Source: Rossellomorea vietnamensis NBRC 101237 (GTDB taxonomy: Bacteria > Bacillota > Bacilli > Bacillales > Bacillaceae_B). From it: DNA of 64,000 nucleotides. Positions 51,122 to 60,944 of the stretch are shown here, piece by piece. Each line of letters starts with the position of its first letter. Positions within the stretch are counted from its first letter, which is position 1. The stretch is taken from the NCBI RefSeq assembly GCF_001591825.1, contig NZ_BCVQ01000013.1, positions 28,904-92,903 of the forward strand, written 5' to 3'. The notes beneath the pieces were generated by a model. It made no database searches and was not told where the DNA came from. It saw only the letters and a program-made list of their open reading frames with translations. The translations under genes and the position numbers were made by a program.

Positions 51122-51193
51122 ATAGATAGGTTGGATTTGAGACAAACTTATAAGTTGTCGATTACAAGATTTATATTCAAAGGAGGAAGATTT

Positions 51194-52231
51194 GTGAGCG
51201 ATCGTAAAGCAGCCTTAGATATGGCGTTAAAACAAATAGAAAAGCAGTTTGGTAAAGGCTCAATCATGAAGCTTGGGGAGAAAACGGACAGAAACGTAGT
51301 AACATGTCCAAGTGGTTCACTTGCACTGGACGCTGCTCTTGGAATAGGCGGATATCCACGTGGAAGGATCATTGAGGTATATGGTCCCGAATCATCCGGT
51401 AAAACAACAGTGGCCCTTCATGCGATAGCAGAGGTTCAGGCTCAGGGCGGGCAGGCAGCATTCATCGATGCTGAGCACGCACTTGATCCCGAGTATGCTC
51501 AAAAGCTTGGGGTAAACATAGATGAATTATTGCTTTCACAACCAGATACAGGTGAACAGGCATTGGAAATCGCAGAAGCACTTGTACGAAGCGGAGCGGT
51601 GGATGCCATCGTTGTCGACTCTGTGGCAGCCCTTGTACCGAAAGCGGAAATCGAAGGGGAGATGGGAGATGCTCACGTAGGTCTTCAAGCCCGTTTAATG
51701 TCACAGGCCCTTCGTAAACTTTCCGGTGCCATCAATAAGTCGAAGACCATCGCGATCTTCATTAACCAGATCCGTGAGAAGGTCGGTGTCATGTTCGGTA
51801 ACCCTGAAACGACTCCCGGTGGACGCGCACTGAAGTTCTATTCTTCCGTACGTTTGGAAGTCCGTCGTGCCGAAACCCTTAAGCAGGGGAATGAAATGGT
51901 AGGGAATAAAACAAAGATCAAAGTAGTGAAAAATAAAGTGGCTCCACCTTTCCGTGTAGCCGAAGTGGATATCATGTACGGGGAAGGAATCTCCAAAGAA
52001 GGGGAAATCGTCGATCTTGGGTCTGAATTGGACATCGTCCAAAAGAGCGGTGCCTGGTACTCCTACAACGAAGAGCGCCTGGGTCAAGGACGTGAGAACG
52101 CAAAGATCTTCCTGAAAGAAAATCCTGAGATCCGTAATGAAATCATGCTGAAGATCCGTGAACATTACGGGTTGGATACAGGCCGTGCCGAAACGGACGA
52201 TCAAGGTGAATTGAGTCTTCTGGAAGACTAA
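51194..52231 (+). CDS. recA: Recombinase RecA
   Basis: 345 residues, no intein. Strand exchange and LexA co-protease. Walker A '[13 protein letters not shown]', '[18 protein letters not shown]', '[20 protein letters not shown]' and loop 2 region '[20 protein letters not shown]' are all standard. The GTG at 51194 follows AAAGGAGGAAGATTT; the open frame upstream to 51077 crosses the promoter. Acidic C-terminus present ('[14 protein letters not shown]'). Confidence 0.98.
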   Translation: MSDRKAALDMALKQIEKQFGKGSIMKLGEKTDRNVVTCPSGSLALDAALGIGGYPRGRIIEVYGPESSGKTTVALHAIAEVQAQGGQAAFIDAEHALDPEYAQKLGVNIDELLLSQPDTGEQALEIAEALVRSGAVDAIVVDSVAALVPKAEIEGEMGDAHVGLQARLMSQALRKLSGAINKSKTIAIFINQIREKVGVMFGNPETTPGGRALKFYSSVRLEVRRAETLKQGNEMVGNKTKIKVVKNKVAPPFRVAEVDIMYGEGISKEGEIVDLGSELDIVQKSGAWYSYNEERLGQGRENAKIFLKENPEIRNEIMLKIREHYGLDTGRAETDDQGELSLLED

Positions 52232-52234
52232 GTG

Positions 52235-52276
52235 AGTAAAGAGAAGCAGACGGGATTTGGTTTGCTTCTCTTTACT
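52235..52276 (+). terminator. Hairpin terminator after recA
   Basis: AGTAAAGAGAAGCA and TGCTTCTCTTTACT form a perfect 14-bp stem around a 14-base loop. No separate T run follows (ATGTATGG). Confidence 0.65.
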
Positions 52277-52676
52277 ATGTATGGGAATACGCCTTTTGGT
52301 GGAAAATAGTAGCAAGCCCTTTTCTCAGGAAATGGTGGGTAATCGATACCAATCAGGTTATACATACTGTGAATCACTGGTTGACCCCGAACTTCTCAAA
52401 ATTAAATGAAAAAGTTGGTTTTGGTTAAAAAGCATGCACAAGCCCAATGCGACAGTGTCAATTTTTGTCGATTGCAAAAAAACCCTTGAGAAATCTAGTG
52501 ATAGAGGGCTCAACCCCTTGACAATAAATTTTCAGAGATTTAAAATTAACATGTATATTTTACAAATTTTTCGAATGAATATTTGAAAGCCTAGCGCTGT
52601 ATATTTTGTTCAAGTGAGCAATGTACAAGCCGACATGTAAAAAACATGACAGTTCATAGCAAGAGGAGGTGAAATA
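52277..52676 (+). other. recA-rny gap with rny promoter and leader
   Basis: 400 bases without a credible ORF. The first 240 bases show nothing I can name. The rny promoter sits at 52518-52546 and leaves a leader of about 125 bases. In B. subtilis the pbpX gene stands between recA and rny; here it is absent and I see no clear remnant. Confidence 0.6.
52518..52546 (+). promoter_or_regulatory. SigA promoter for rny
   Basis: Perfect TTGACA at 52518-52523, 17 bases, TAAAAT at 52541-52546. One of the best SigA matches in the window. Confidence 0.8.
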
Positions 52677-54236
52677 ATGCAACCTATTACAATCATCTTC
52701 ATTTTGCTTGGCCTAATCGTCGGTGTAGTTGTTGGATACCTAATTCGTAAGTCCATTGCTGAAGCAAAGATTGCTGGTGCTAAAGGTTCAGCGGAGCAGA
52801 TTTTAGAAGATGCGAAGCGCGAGGCAGATGCTCTGAAGAAAGAAGCACTTTTGGAAGCAAAGGACGAAAATCATAAACTTCGCACTGAAATGGAAAACGA
52901 CCTTCGTGAACGAAGAAATGAATTGCAAAAACAAGAAAATCGTTTGATGCAAAAAGAGGAAAACCTCGATCGAAAAGATGAAACGCTTGATAAGCGTGAA
53001 GGCTTACTCGAGAGAAAAGAGGGGACTCTTAACGAGAGACAACAACATATTGAAGAGATGGAAAGCAAAGTGGACGAGATGGTACGATCACAGCAAACAG
53101 AGCTAGAGCGTATCTCGAGCCTGACTCGTGATGAAGCGAAAGGAATCATTCTTGACCGCGTTGAAAATGAACTCTCCCATGATATCGCCATCATGGTCAG
53201 AGAACATGAAACTCGTGCGAAGGAAGATGCAGATAAGAAGGCGAAAGAAGTCCTTTCACTGGCTATTCAACGTTGTGCTGCTGAACATGTGGCAGAAACG
53301 ACGGTCAGTGTTGTGAATCTACCGAATGATGAGATGAAAGGTCGAATTATTGGGCGGGAAGGACGTAACATTCGTACGCTGGAAACACTTACGGGTATTG
53401 ATTTGATTATTGATGATACTCCTGAAGCGGTTATTCTTTCTGGTTTTGATCCGATTCGTAGAGAAACGGCTCGAATTGCATTAGAGAAATTAGTTCAGGA
53501 TGGACGAATCCACCCTGCACGAATTGAAGAAATGGTGGATAAATCCCGCCGTGAAGTGGATGAGTATATCCGGGAAATTGGTGAACAGACTACCTTCGAA
53601 GTGGGCGTTCATGGGCTTCATCCGGATTTAATCAAGATCCTGGGACGTTTGAAGTATCGTACAAGTTACGGTCAGAACGTCTTAAAACACTCGATGGAAG
53701 TGGCCTATCTGTCCGGGTTATTGGCAGCTGAGCTTGGTGAGGATGAAAGACTCGCCAAACGCGCCGGATTGCTACATGACATCGGTAAGGCGATCGATCA
53801 CGAAGTGGAAGGAAGCCACGTCGAAATTGGTGTAGAACTTGCAACGAAGTACAAAGAGCATCCTGTTGTAATCAACAGTATTGCTTCTCACCATGGAGAC
53901 ACAGAGCCGACATCCATCATTGCCGTACTGGTTGCAGCAGCTGATGCTTTATCTGCTGCAAGACCTGGAGCAAGAAGTGAGACGCTTGAGAACTACATCC
54001 GTCGACTGGAGAAACTGGAAGAAATTTCAGAGTCATATGAAGGCGTTGAGAAATCATTCGCAATCCAGGCAGGACGTGAAGTACGGATCATGGTAAGACC
54101 GGAAGCCATTGACGATCTCGAATCGCATAGATTGGCAAGGGATATCCGTAAACGTATTGAAGATGAGCTTGACTATCCAGGCCATATTAAAGTAACGGTC
54201 ATCCGTGAAACAAGGGCCGTCGAATACGCAAAATAA
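52677..54236 (+). CDS. rny: Ribonuclease Y
   Basis: 519 residues. Membrane-tied endoribonuclease that starts decay of many mRNAs. One N-terminal helix (about 3-22), a long charged coiled coil (about 28-200), a KH domain ('[20 protein letters not shown]') and an HD domain ('[17 protein letters not shown]', with later 'IASHHGD'). AGAGGAGGTG site before the ATG at 52677. Its partner nucleases PNPase and RNase J2 are also encoded in this window. Confidence 0.97.
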   Translation: MQPITIIFILLGLIVGVVVGYLIRKSIAEAKIAGAKGSAEQILEDAKREADALKKEALLEAKDENHKLRTEMENDLRERRNELQKQENRLMQKEENLDRKDETLDKREGLLERKEGTLNERQQHIEEMESKVDEMVRSQQTELERISSLTRDEAKGIILDRVENELSHDIAIMVREHETRAKEDADKKAKEVLSLAIQRCAAEHVAETTVSVVNLPNDEMKGRIIGREGRNIRTLETLTGIDLIIDDTPEAVILSGFDPIRRETARIALEKLVQDGRIHPARIEEMVDKSRREVDEYIREIGEQTTFEVGVHGLHPDLIKILGRLKYRTSYGQNVLKHSMEVAYLSGLLAAELGEDERLAKRAGLLHDIGKAIDHEVEGSHVEIGVELATKYKEHPVVINSIASHHGDTEPTSIIAVLVAAADALSAARPGARSETLENYIRRLEKLEEISESYEGVEKSFAIQAGREVRIMVRPEAIDDLESHRLARDIRKRIEDELDYPGHIKVTVIRETRAVEYAK

Positions 54237-54239
54237 GAG

Positions 54240-54282
54240 GTTGACTCGAGGAGGGATATCCCCTTCGAGTCAGCTTTTTTTA
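54240..54282 (+). terminator. rho-independent terminator after rny
   Basis: TGACTCGA and TCGAGTCA with an inner GGG/CCC, followed by seven T. Confidence 0.92.
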
Positions 54283-54400
54283 TCGCTTTAAATGATTTCC
54301 GTTACAGAATCAATGATGGATTTTAATAGGATGAATAGGCGACAAGTTATTTGTGATACAATAACCACAAGACTTAATACATATAGAGAAGGGAACTTTC

Positions 54401-55204
54401 ATGAAAATATTATTTGTTGGAGACGTAGTCGGTTCAATGGGCCGTGAGATGATTACAGAATACCTGCCTAAGTTAAAGAAAAAACATTCACCGGATTTTA
54501 CAATCGTAAATGGAGAGAATGCTGCATCAGGCAGAGGGATTACTGAGAAAATATATAAACAATTCTTACAGGATGGGGCCAATATGGTCACCCTGGGAAA
54601 TCACACATGGGACAATAAGGATATCTTTAATTTTATCGATTCATCCAAACAAATGGTAAGGCCGGCTAATTTCCCTGAAGGTACGCCGGGCAGCGGTTTA
54701 GTGTTTGCGGAAGTGTATGGCAAAGAGGTTGCAGTTATCAACGCTCAAGGAAGGACGTTTATGCCTCCACTTGATGATCCATTTAAAGCTCTTGATGAGC
54801 TTGTTGATGAGGCCAAAAAGAGAACATCCGTCATATTCGTTGATTTTCATGCAGAGGCAACAAGTGAGAAGCAGGCTGTAGGCTGGTTTCTGGATGGCCG
54901 CGTCTCTGCGGTGATAGGAACGCACACTCATGTTCAAACGGCGGACAACCGGATCCTTCCTAATGGGACTGCCTTTATGTGTGACGTTGGCATGACGGGA
55001 CCATACGATGAGGTACTTGGAATGAGTAAGGATTCCGTTCTAAGGAGATTCCAGACGAGTTTACCTGTTCGTTTTGAAGTACCGAAGGCTGGACGTAAAA
55101 TCCTGAGTGCTTGTTTAATCGACATTGATCAAAAGTCGGGGAAAGCGAAAAAAATCGAGCGCATATTGATCAACGAAGACCATCCATTTATGGCAGAATA
55201 TTAA
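54401..55204 (+). CDS. ymdB: Metallophosphodiesterase YmdB
   Basis: 267 residues. Calcineurin-like phosphodiesterase; the B. subtilis protein hydrolyses 2',3'-cAMP and affects biofilm and motility genes. Metal ligands fall in 'LFVGDVVGSMG', 'VNGENAASG', 'TLGNHTWDN', 'VDFHAEATSEK' and 'GTHTHVQTADN'. AAGGGAAC site upstream. Adjacent to rny as in B. subtilis. Confidence 0.94.
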   Translation: MKILFVGDVVGSMGREMITEYLPKLKKKHSPDFTIVNGENAASGRGITEKIYKQFLQDGANMVTLGNHTWDNKDIFNFIDSSKQMVRPANFPEGTPGSGLVFAEVYGKEVAVINAQGRTFMPPLDDPFKALDELVDEAKKRTSVIFVDFHAEATSEKQAVGWFLDGRVSAVIGTHTHVQTADNRILPNGTAFMCDVGMTGPYDEVLGMSKDSVLRRFQTSLPVRFEVPKAGRKILSACLIDIDQKSGKAKKIERILINEDHPFMAEY

Positions 55205-55228
55205 ATGTTTTCCTCCTTTTTCGGTGTG

Positions 55229-55258
55229 ACCGGAATGATTTGTCCATTTCCTGAATAT
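55229..55258 (+). promoter_or_regulatory. Candidate SigH promoter for spoVS
   Basis: ACCGGAATG (55229-55237), 12 bases, CCTGAATAT (55250-55258). The SigH pattern is RNAGGAWWW and RNNGAATWW; the cores GGA and GAAT match, with three flanking mismatches. spoVS is a SigH gene in B. subtilis. Confidence 0.45.
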
Positions 55259-55339
55259 AGTATCAGTGGAATCATTTATACCAAGTTTGTTCTTTACCAC
55301 GGACATACGGTATGGGGGAAATGACAAGGAGGAAAAGGA

Positions 55340-55600
55340 ATGGAAATATTAAAAGTTTCAGCAAAATCTAATCCTAATTCTGTAGCTGGTGCACTCGCCG
55401 GTGTTCTTCGTGAGAGAGGAGGAGCTGAAATTCAAGCAATCGGTGCAGGAGCATTAAATCAAGCCGTCAAGGCTGTCGCCATTGCAAGAGGCTTTGTGGC
55501 TCCCAGTGGTTTAGATTTAATATGTATCCCGGCATTTACGGATATTCTGATCGATGGAGAAGAACGTACGGCGATAAAGTTAATTGTGGAACCAAGATAA
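55340..55600 (+). CDS. spoVS: Stage V sporulation protein S
   Basis: 86 residues, the exact family length. Alba-like fold, highly conserved in spore formers and beyond; mutants in B. subtilis fail in late sporulation and coat assembly. 'EILKVSAKSNPNSVAGALAGV' (cited as KVSAKSNPNSVAGALAGV) and 'AVKAVAIARGFVAPSGLDLI' are typical. GACAAGGAGGAAAAGG site. Confidence 0.96.
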   Translation: MEILKVSAKSNPNSVAGALAGVLRERGGAEIQAIGAGALNQAVKAVAIARGFVAPSGLDLICIPAFTDILIDGEERTAIKLIVEPR

Positions 55601-55607
55601 TAAACCA

Positions 55608-55650
55608 TAGGCTGTTCATTAAAGGGGACCCTTTAGTGGACAGCCTTTAT
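55608..55650 (+). terminator. rho-independent terminator after spoVS
   Basis: GGCTGTTCATTAAAGG and CCTTTAGTGGACAGCC form a 16-bp stem with two G-U pairs around GGA, followed by TTTAT. Confidence 0.9.
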
Positions 55651-55701
55651 ACTATGAACAAATATACATATTATGAAGAGAAACGGAAAGGAGGACCAAA
55701 T

Positions 55702-56625
55702 ATGATATTTGATGCACACTGTGATGTGTTGATGAAGCTATATCTGGAGCCGGGGAGTGGGGCCTTTCAATCGAAGGGTTCTTTACATATTACCTACCCT
55801 CAACTCATTCAAAGCAGCAGTAAAATACAATTGTTCGCAATCTATATCCCATCCTACCTGAAGCCGGGGCAACGGTTTCAAGCTGCACTTGAAATGGTGA
55901 ATATTTTTCATAATAGGATCCTTAAGCCAAACCCAAAGATGAAATTCGTTACTTCTAAAAAGGATATCGAGGAACTTTCAGAAGGTGAAATAGGGGCAAT
56001 GCTGACACTCGAAGGTATAGAAGCAGTGGAGGAGGATCTTTCGAAGCTCGAAATCCTTTACAGGCTGGGAGTCCGGTCGGTCGGTTTGACGTGGAATTGG
56101 GCCAATGCAGCAGCAGATGGGGCCCTTGAACCGAGAGGGGGCGGGCTGACCAACCTTGGGGAGGAAATCGTCTCTTTCTTAAATGAGAAAAGACTTTGGA
56201 CAGATGTGTCCCATCTATGTGAGAAAGCATTTTGGGATGTGATGGATTTAGCAGAATATCCGATAGCATCCCACTCAAATGCCTACTCGATCTGTCCTAA
56301 TCCACGAAACTTGAAAAATGATCAGATTGAGGCACTCATCAAAAAAAACAGCGTAATGGGCATCACCTTTGTCCCACCATTTTTAAACAAGAAAGGGACA
56401 GCGGAGATTTCCGATGTAGTCCGCCATTTAGAACATGTATGCAGTCTCGGAGGTGAGGACCATATCGGATTTGGCTCCGATTTCGACGGGATAACAGAAA
56501 CCGTCCAAGGTCTATCCTCATACATTCAATATGATAACTTAATCAACACCCTCCAACGATACTACAGTGAAAAACAAGTGAGGAAATTCTTATTCCAGAA
56601 CTTCTTTAAGAGACTGCCTGATTGA
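55702..56625 (+). CDS. Membrane dipeptidase, peptidase family M19
   Basis: 307 residues. Zinc dipeptidase of the renal dipeptidase type. Metal and catalytic signatures: 'IFDAHCDVLMKL' (HxD), 'AMLTLEGIEAVEED' (bridging Glu), 'YPIASHSNA' and 'HIGFGSDFDGI'. No signal peptide, so cytoplasmic in this genus. ATG 55702 follows AAAGGAGGACC; the longer frame from 55522 overlaps spoVS and its terminator. Its place between spoVS and the ferredoxin oxidoreductase genes differs from B. subtilis, which has tdh-kbl there. Confidence 0.93.
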   Translation: MIFDAHCDVLMKLYLEPGSGAFQSKGSLHITYPQLIQSSSKIQLFAIYIPSYLKPGQRFQAALEMVNIFHNRILKPNPKMKFVTSKKDIEELSEGEIGAMLTLEGIEAVEEDLSKLEILYRLGVRSVGLTWNWANAAADGALEPRGGGLTNLGEEIVSFLNEKRLWTDVSHLCEKAFWDVMDLAEYPIASHSNAYSICPNPRNLKNDQIEALIKKNSVMGITFVPPFLNKKGTAEISDVVRHLEHVCSLGGEDHIGFGSDFDGITETVQGLSSYIQYDNLINTLQRYYSEKQVRKFLFQNFFKRLPD

Positions 56626-56633
56626 TTACAATA

Positions 56634-56670
56634 AAACCACTGAGGGGGGAAAACCTTTAGTGGTTTAGTT
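56634..56670 (+). terminator. Probable terminator after the dipeptidase gene
   Basis: AAACCACT and AGTGGTTT with inner GG/CC pairing. No T run beyond the stem on the plus strand. Confidence 0.6.
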
Positions 56671-56857
56671 GTGTTGCTGATAGGAATGTATTTAGATTGA
56701 TAATCTCTTCAATACAGTAGTGATTTAAAGAGAAAAGTGATAAACTGATAGAGTAAATGATATGAAAATGCTGCATCGCTAATAGATGATTAATCCTAAT
56801 GAAGAGAATATACTTCAATAATAGATGTTGCAAATAATGATTGAAGGGGTGTAATGA

Positions 56858-58600
56858 ATGAAGGAACAGCTTTCATGGAAAGTTGGCGGACAGCAAGGTG
56901 AAGGTATTGAGAGTACAGGTGAAATCTTTTCCATGGCCCTCAATCGCCTTGGGTATTTCTTATATGGTTACCGTCATTTCTCCTCCCGTATTAAAGGAGG
57001 ACATACAAACAATAAGATTCGTGTAAGCACCACGCAAGTACGTGCGATTGCGGACGATTTAGATATTTTGGTTGCATTTGACCAGGAAACGATTGATGTG
57101 AATTACAAAGAATTACATAGCGATGGCGTTATTATAGCTGATGCAAAGTTCAAACCTGTGAAACCTGAAGATACGGATGCTTCCCTTTACATTGTTCCCT
57201 TCACTGAATTAGCGACGGAGCTCGGGACTTCCCTCATGAAGAACATGGTGGCAGTGGGGGCTACCTGTGCCGTTCTCAATCTGGATCCAATCGTTTTCAA
57301 GGAAGTAGTGGAAGAGATCTTTGGTCGCAAAGGTGAAACGGTCGTTGAGAAAAATATGGAAGCGATCAAGCAGGGATTCGCTGCGATGAAAGCAGAACTG
57401 GGTGACAAGGTCGGTTCCCTGCAACTGAAAGAAGCAGACGGGAATAAACGTATGTTCATGATCGGAAACGACGCCATAGCTCTGGGTGCACTCGCAGGAG
57501 GCGTTCGATTGATGGCGGCTTATCCGATTACACCGGCATCTGAAATCATGGAGTATCTCATCAAGAAGCTGCCGATGGTCGGTGGGACCGTCATCCAAAC
57601 GGAGGATGAGATCGCAGCTGCCACTATGGCGATCGGAGCGAACTACGGAGGGATCCGTTCCTTCACGGCTTCAGCAGGACCAGGGCTGTCACTTATGATG
57701 GAAGCGATCGGGCTATCCGGAATGACAGAACAGCCGCTTGTTGTGGTGGATACGCAGCGCGGGGGACCGTCTACTGGGTTGCCTACGAAACAGGAACAAT
57801 CCGATTTAATGGCGATGATTTACGGAACTCACGGTGAAATTCCTAAAATCGTCCTGGCACCAAGTACCGTTCAGGAAGCGTTTTATGATACAGTGGAAGC
57901 ATTTAATCTGGCGGAAGAGTATCAATGCCCTGTCATCATTCTTTCGGATCTTCAACTTTCCCTAGGTAAACAAACTGTGGAGCCCCTTGATTACAGTAAA
58001 GTGGAAATACGCAGAGGAAGGCTTGCAGCCAATGAATCTGAATTAGAAGAATTAGAACCAAAGAAATATTATAAGCGCTTTGAAGTGACGGAAGATGGGG
58101 TATCACCCCGCGTCATCCCTGGTATGAAAAATGGGATCCATCATGTTACAGGCGTTGAGCACGATGAAACCGGAAAGCCATCCGAATCTCCTGTGAACAG
58201 ACAGGCGCAGATGGATAAACGTATGCGCAAACTTGAGAATATCAAATTCCAAAATCCGATTCACACACATGCCCCTCATGAAGAGGCTGACTTGTTATTA
58301 GTAGGTTTCAACTCCACACGCGGAGTAATTGAGGAATCGATGGGTCGTTTGGAAGCCGATGGATTGAAAGTGAATCATGCTCATATCCGTTTGATCCATC
58401 CTTTTCCGTCCGATGAATTGGAGCCACTTATGCATTCAGCGAAGAAAGTGGTCGTGATTGAAAATAACGCTACCGGTCAATTAGCCAACATTATCAAAAT
58501 GAATGTAGGCTTCGGGAATAAAATCGTTAAAATGACAAAGTATGATGGAACACCATACTTACCAAATGAAATTCATTCAAGATGTAAGGAGTTGAACTGA
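56858..58600 (+). CDS. korA: 2-oxoacid:ferredoxin oxidoreductase, alpha subunit (gamma-alpha fusion)
   Basis: 580 residues. Residues 1-190 are the gamma domain ('GGQQGEGIESTGEIFSMALN'), 200-580 the alpha (pyrimidine-binding) part starting 'GNDAIALGALAGGVRLMAAY' with 'YPITPASEIMEYL'. Together with KorB it decarboxylates a 2-oxoacid, most likely 2-oxoglutarate, to acyl-CoA and passes electrons to ferredoxin. 'ASAGPGLSLMMEAIGLSG' is conserved. Three bases before korB. Substrate choice is inferred from the two-subunit layout. Confidence 0.92.
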   Translation: MKEQLSWKVGGQQGEGIESTGEIFSMALNRLGYFLYGYRHFSSRIKGGHTNNKIRVSTTQVRAIADDLDILVAFDQETIDVNYKELHSDGVIIADAKFKPVKPEDTDASLYIVPFTELATELGTSLMKNMVAVGATCAVLNLDPIVFKEVVEEIFGRKGETVVEKNMEAIKQGFAAMKAELGDKVGSLQLKEADGNKRMFMIGNDAIALGALAGGVRLMAAYPITPASEIMEYLIKKLPMVGGTVIQTEDEIAAATMAIGANYGGIRSFTASAGPGLSLMMEAIGLSGMTEQPLVVVDTQRGGPSTGLPTKQEQSDLMAMIYGTHGEIPKIVLAPSTVQEAFYDTVEAFNLAEEYQCPVIILSDLQLSLGKQTVEPLDYSKVEIRRGRLAANESELEELEPKKYYKRFEVTEDGVSPRVIPGMKNGIHHVTGVEHDETGKPSESPVNRQAQMDKRMRKLENIKFQNPIHTHAPHEEADLLLVGFNSTRGVIEESMGRLEADGLKVNHAHIRLIHPFPSDELEPLMHSAKKVVVIENNATGQLANIIKMNVGFGNKIVKMTKYDGTPYLPNEIHSRCKELN

Positions 58601-58603
58601 TCC

Positions 58604-59470
58604 ATGGCTACCTTCAAAGATTTCAGGAATAATGTGAAACCAAACTGGTGTCCTGGATGTGGGGACTTCTCGGTACAGGCTGCGATCCAACGGGCTTCTG
58701 CCAATGTGGGTCTGGATCCGGAACAGTTAGCGGTCGTTTCAGGGATCGGATGTTCAGGACGTATATCCGGATACATCAATTCTTACGGCTTTCATGGAAT
58801 CCACGGGCGGTCACTTCCAATCGCCCAAGGATTGAAAATGGCCAATAAAGACTTGACCGTCATCGCTTCAGGCGGGGATGGGGATGGATTTGCCATTGGT
58901 CTTGGGCATACGATCCATGCCATTCGCCGGAATGTGGATGTCACATACATTGTAATGGACAATCAAATTTATGGATTAACAAAAGGACAAACGTCTCCAC
59001 GTTCGTCCGCCGGTTTCAAAACCAAGTCTACGCCACAGGGGTCGATCGAACAGGCACTTGCCCCGATGGAAATGGCCCTTTCAGCAGGAGCAACCTTTGT
59101 CGCTCAAAGCTTTTCTTCTGACTTGAAAGAACTGACGGCATTAATCGAAGCGGGACTTAACCATAAAGGTTTCTCCCTGATCAATGTGTTCAGCCCTTGT
59201 GTCACATATAATAAAATCAATACGTACGATTGGTTTAAAGAGAACCTTACAAAGCTCGCTGATGTAGAAGGTTATGACCCGTCGAATCGGGAGCAGGCCA
59301 TGAGTACACTCATGGAGAAAGATGGACTGGTTACAGGTTTGATTTATCAAAACAATGAACAGCCATCTTACCAGGACCTGGTGTCTGGTTATTCCGAAGA
59401 GCCTCTCAGTACTCATGATTTACGATTAGATGAAAGTAAATTTGATGAATTAGTGAAAGAATTTATGTAA
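58604..59470 (+). CDS. korB: 2-oxoacid:ferredoxin oxidoreductase, beta subunit
   Basis: 288 residues, TPP-binding. 'NWCPGCGDFSVQAAIQRA' binds the FeS cluster and TPP end, 'ASGGDGDGFAIGLGHTIHA' and 'VMDNQIYGLTKGQTSPRS' form the GDG...N TPP-Mg motif. AAGGAG site within korA. No ferredoxin domain or gene nearby, so the electron carrier must be encoded elsewhere. Convergent with the next gene across a shared terminator. Confidence 0.93.
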   Translation: MATFKDFRNNVKPNWCPGCGDFSVQAAIQRASANVGLDPEQLAVVSGIGCSGRISGYINSYGFHGIHGRSLPIAQGLKMANKDLTVIASGGDGDGFAIGLGHTIHAIRRNVDVTYIVMDNQIYGLTKGQTSPRSSAGFKTKSTPQGSIEQALAPMEMALSAGATFVAQSFSSDLKELTALIEAGLNHKGFSLINVFSPCVTYNKINTYDWFKENLTKLADVEGYDPSNREQAMSTLMEKDGLVTGLIYQNNEQPSYQDLVSGYSEEPLSTHDLRLDESKFDELVKEFM

Positions 59471-59476
59471 TGGAAG

Positions 59477-59515
59477 AAACCGGACTCCTTTTTTAGGGGG
59501 CCGGTTTGTTTTTTA
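59477..59515. terminator. Bidirectional terminator between korB and the minus-strand gene
   Basis: AAACCGG-A-CTCC and GGGG-G-CCGGTTT pair, with T-rich sequence on the plus side (GTTTTTT). The end of the minus-strand gene (stop at 59493-59495) lies inside the hairpin. Confidence 0.85.
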
Positions 59516-60500
59516 ATTTATTGATTTCTTCATTTAAGAGGGAATTGGTGAATTGAAGATGCTGGATGGTATTTTCATAATTTTTCAGAGTGTCTTTCGT
59601 GGAGATGGATTCTTCTTCATCGTATACAAATACTTTATCCTTCAAGTCTTTGATGTTCATTCTGACGGATTGAAGTGACCGGGTAAAGTTGTTATTATCC
59701 TCCTGCATTCTTTTTAATTCTTCCTGTAACACTTGAATGGATGACTCATTCTCCTTCTGAACTTCCCCTGCACGTTCCAGACCTTCTTTCTGTCGTTTGT
59801 TGACCCATTCATAAAGTATCTTGGAGTCCATCAGAAGATTATGTGACTCATATAACTCGATCTCATTCAAGTAGAGGCGATTTTTTAATGTTTCATTGTC
59901 ATACAGGAGACGATGAATCTGATCCTCATTCACACACTTCTCAATATGCAAATCGTGCTCCCGTGACGCCAATTCTATTCTCACATCCTTAAGTAACGCC
60001 TCAAGCTCCCATATTTGGATTTCTTTTTTATATAATTGTTTTTGTATTTCTTGGTTAGCCTTTAATAGAAAATCCTTCTCTTTTAGTAAGTAACTGTTCT
60101 CAACTTGTAAGGACAGGATTTCGTGTTCCAGTGAACTTCTTGAATCAAGGAATTGTTCCGTTTGTTTCTCTGTACCAGATACATAATGAATCGTGAACGT
60201 CCGTAGCTGGTCCTTGACCTGGTTCAGGATGTAACGGAGCTTTTTCACTTCCCTTTCCTGTGCAGACAAAAGGGCTTGATATCTTGAGGTTTCCGTGTTT
60301 CTTTCATAAGCCTGGATTTCAAGCTCCTGAAGATAGGTCTGAATTCGGCTTTGTAATAGATCGTTTTCTTTTTTGATGGCGACATAATGTTGAGCACGGC
60401 TTCCGTTTTCTAATCTTTCACACTTCTTTTTGTACTTTTCCATTTCAGATTTATAATGGATGATTTGCTGCTGTAGCTGGATGTTTGAAAGTTGTCTCAC
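59493..60500 (-). CDS. Long coiled-coil protein, unknown function
   Basis: 335 residues, almost wholly heptad-like and charged (Gln, Glu, Lys, Leu), no membrane segment, no signal peptide, few Cys (one at residue 27). It resembles scaffold or coat-type coiled-coil proteins but I recognise no family. Start is GTG at 60500 (complement) with AAAGGAG 9 bases upstream. It is the only minus-strand gene of the window, divergent from the 390-aa gene, and belongs by composition to the same accessory cluster as the coiled-coil gene at 62254. Confidence 0.85.
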   Translation of the reverse strand: MRQLSNIQLQQQIIHYKSEMEKYKKKCERLENGSRAQHYVAIKKENDLLQSRIQTYLQELEIQAYERNTETSRYQALLSAQEREVKKLRYILNQVKDQLRTFTIHYVSGTEKQTEQFLDSRSSLEHEILSLQVENSYLLKEKDFLLKANQEIQKQLYKKEIQIWELEALLKDVRIELASREHDLHIEKCVNEDQIHRLLYDNETLKNRLYLNEIELYESHNLLMDSKILYEWVNKRQKEGLERAGEVQKENESSIQVLQEELKRMQEDNNNFTRSLQSVRMNIKDLKDKVFVYDEEESISTKDTLKNYENTIQHLQFTNSLLNEEINKLKNKPAP

Positions 60501-60574
60501 GTACGTAAGCTCCTTTCGGGTTTTTCTAATATGTATATGTATGAATCAGGATGAACGGTATTTGTCCATGAAAG

Positions 60575-60608
60575 AAGCCATGTAAACTTCCCAGCGTTTA
60601 CATGGCTT
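60575..60608. terminator. Isolated 13-bp hairpin in the divergent gap
   Basis: AAGCCATGTAAAC (60575-60587), 8-base loop, GTTTACATGGCTT (60596-60608), then TTATATATA. It looks like a plus-strand terminator but no plus-strand gene precedes it. Confidence 0.6.
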
Positions 60609-60917
60609 TTATATATAATTAATATCATTGCAATGATAGGATAATCGTTCACGTTCGTAATATTCATTTAAAGGAAGCAGCGTAACCATAAAAGTTGAAA
60701 CACACTATATATAAAAGTTGAATTGAAATGTTCATCATGTTGCATGTTTATTCAGTTTTGTTATTTTATTCCTCCTTTCCTTATGGTATATGATATGAGG
60801 ATTTAGATACTGGTGTACTGTCAAACGTCTATAGAATCAGCCTATTTTTTAATAGTATTAAAAAAACTATTAATACGCCTACTAACTTTTTTTAAAATAA
60901 ATAGGTATTTACTCTAT

Positions 60918-60944
60918 ACCAATTTCGTTCTCGTCCATAGGATA
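60918..60944 (+). promoter_or_regulatory. Candidate SigK promoter for the 390-aa gene
   Basis: AC at 60918-60919, 16 bases, CATAGGATA at 60936-60944. This fits AC-N16/17-CATANNNTA at every fixed base. RNA would start near 60951, 35 bases before the gene. Confidence 0.6.

Noticed and set aside
51701..52315. Minus-strand ORF of 204 residues opposite the end of recA
   Set aside because: Long only because recA codon use avoids stops on that strand; crosses the recA terminator; no recognisable motif.
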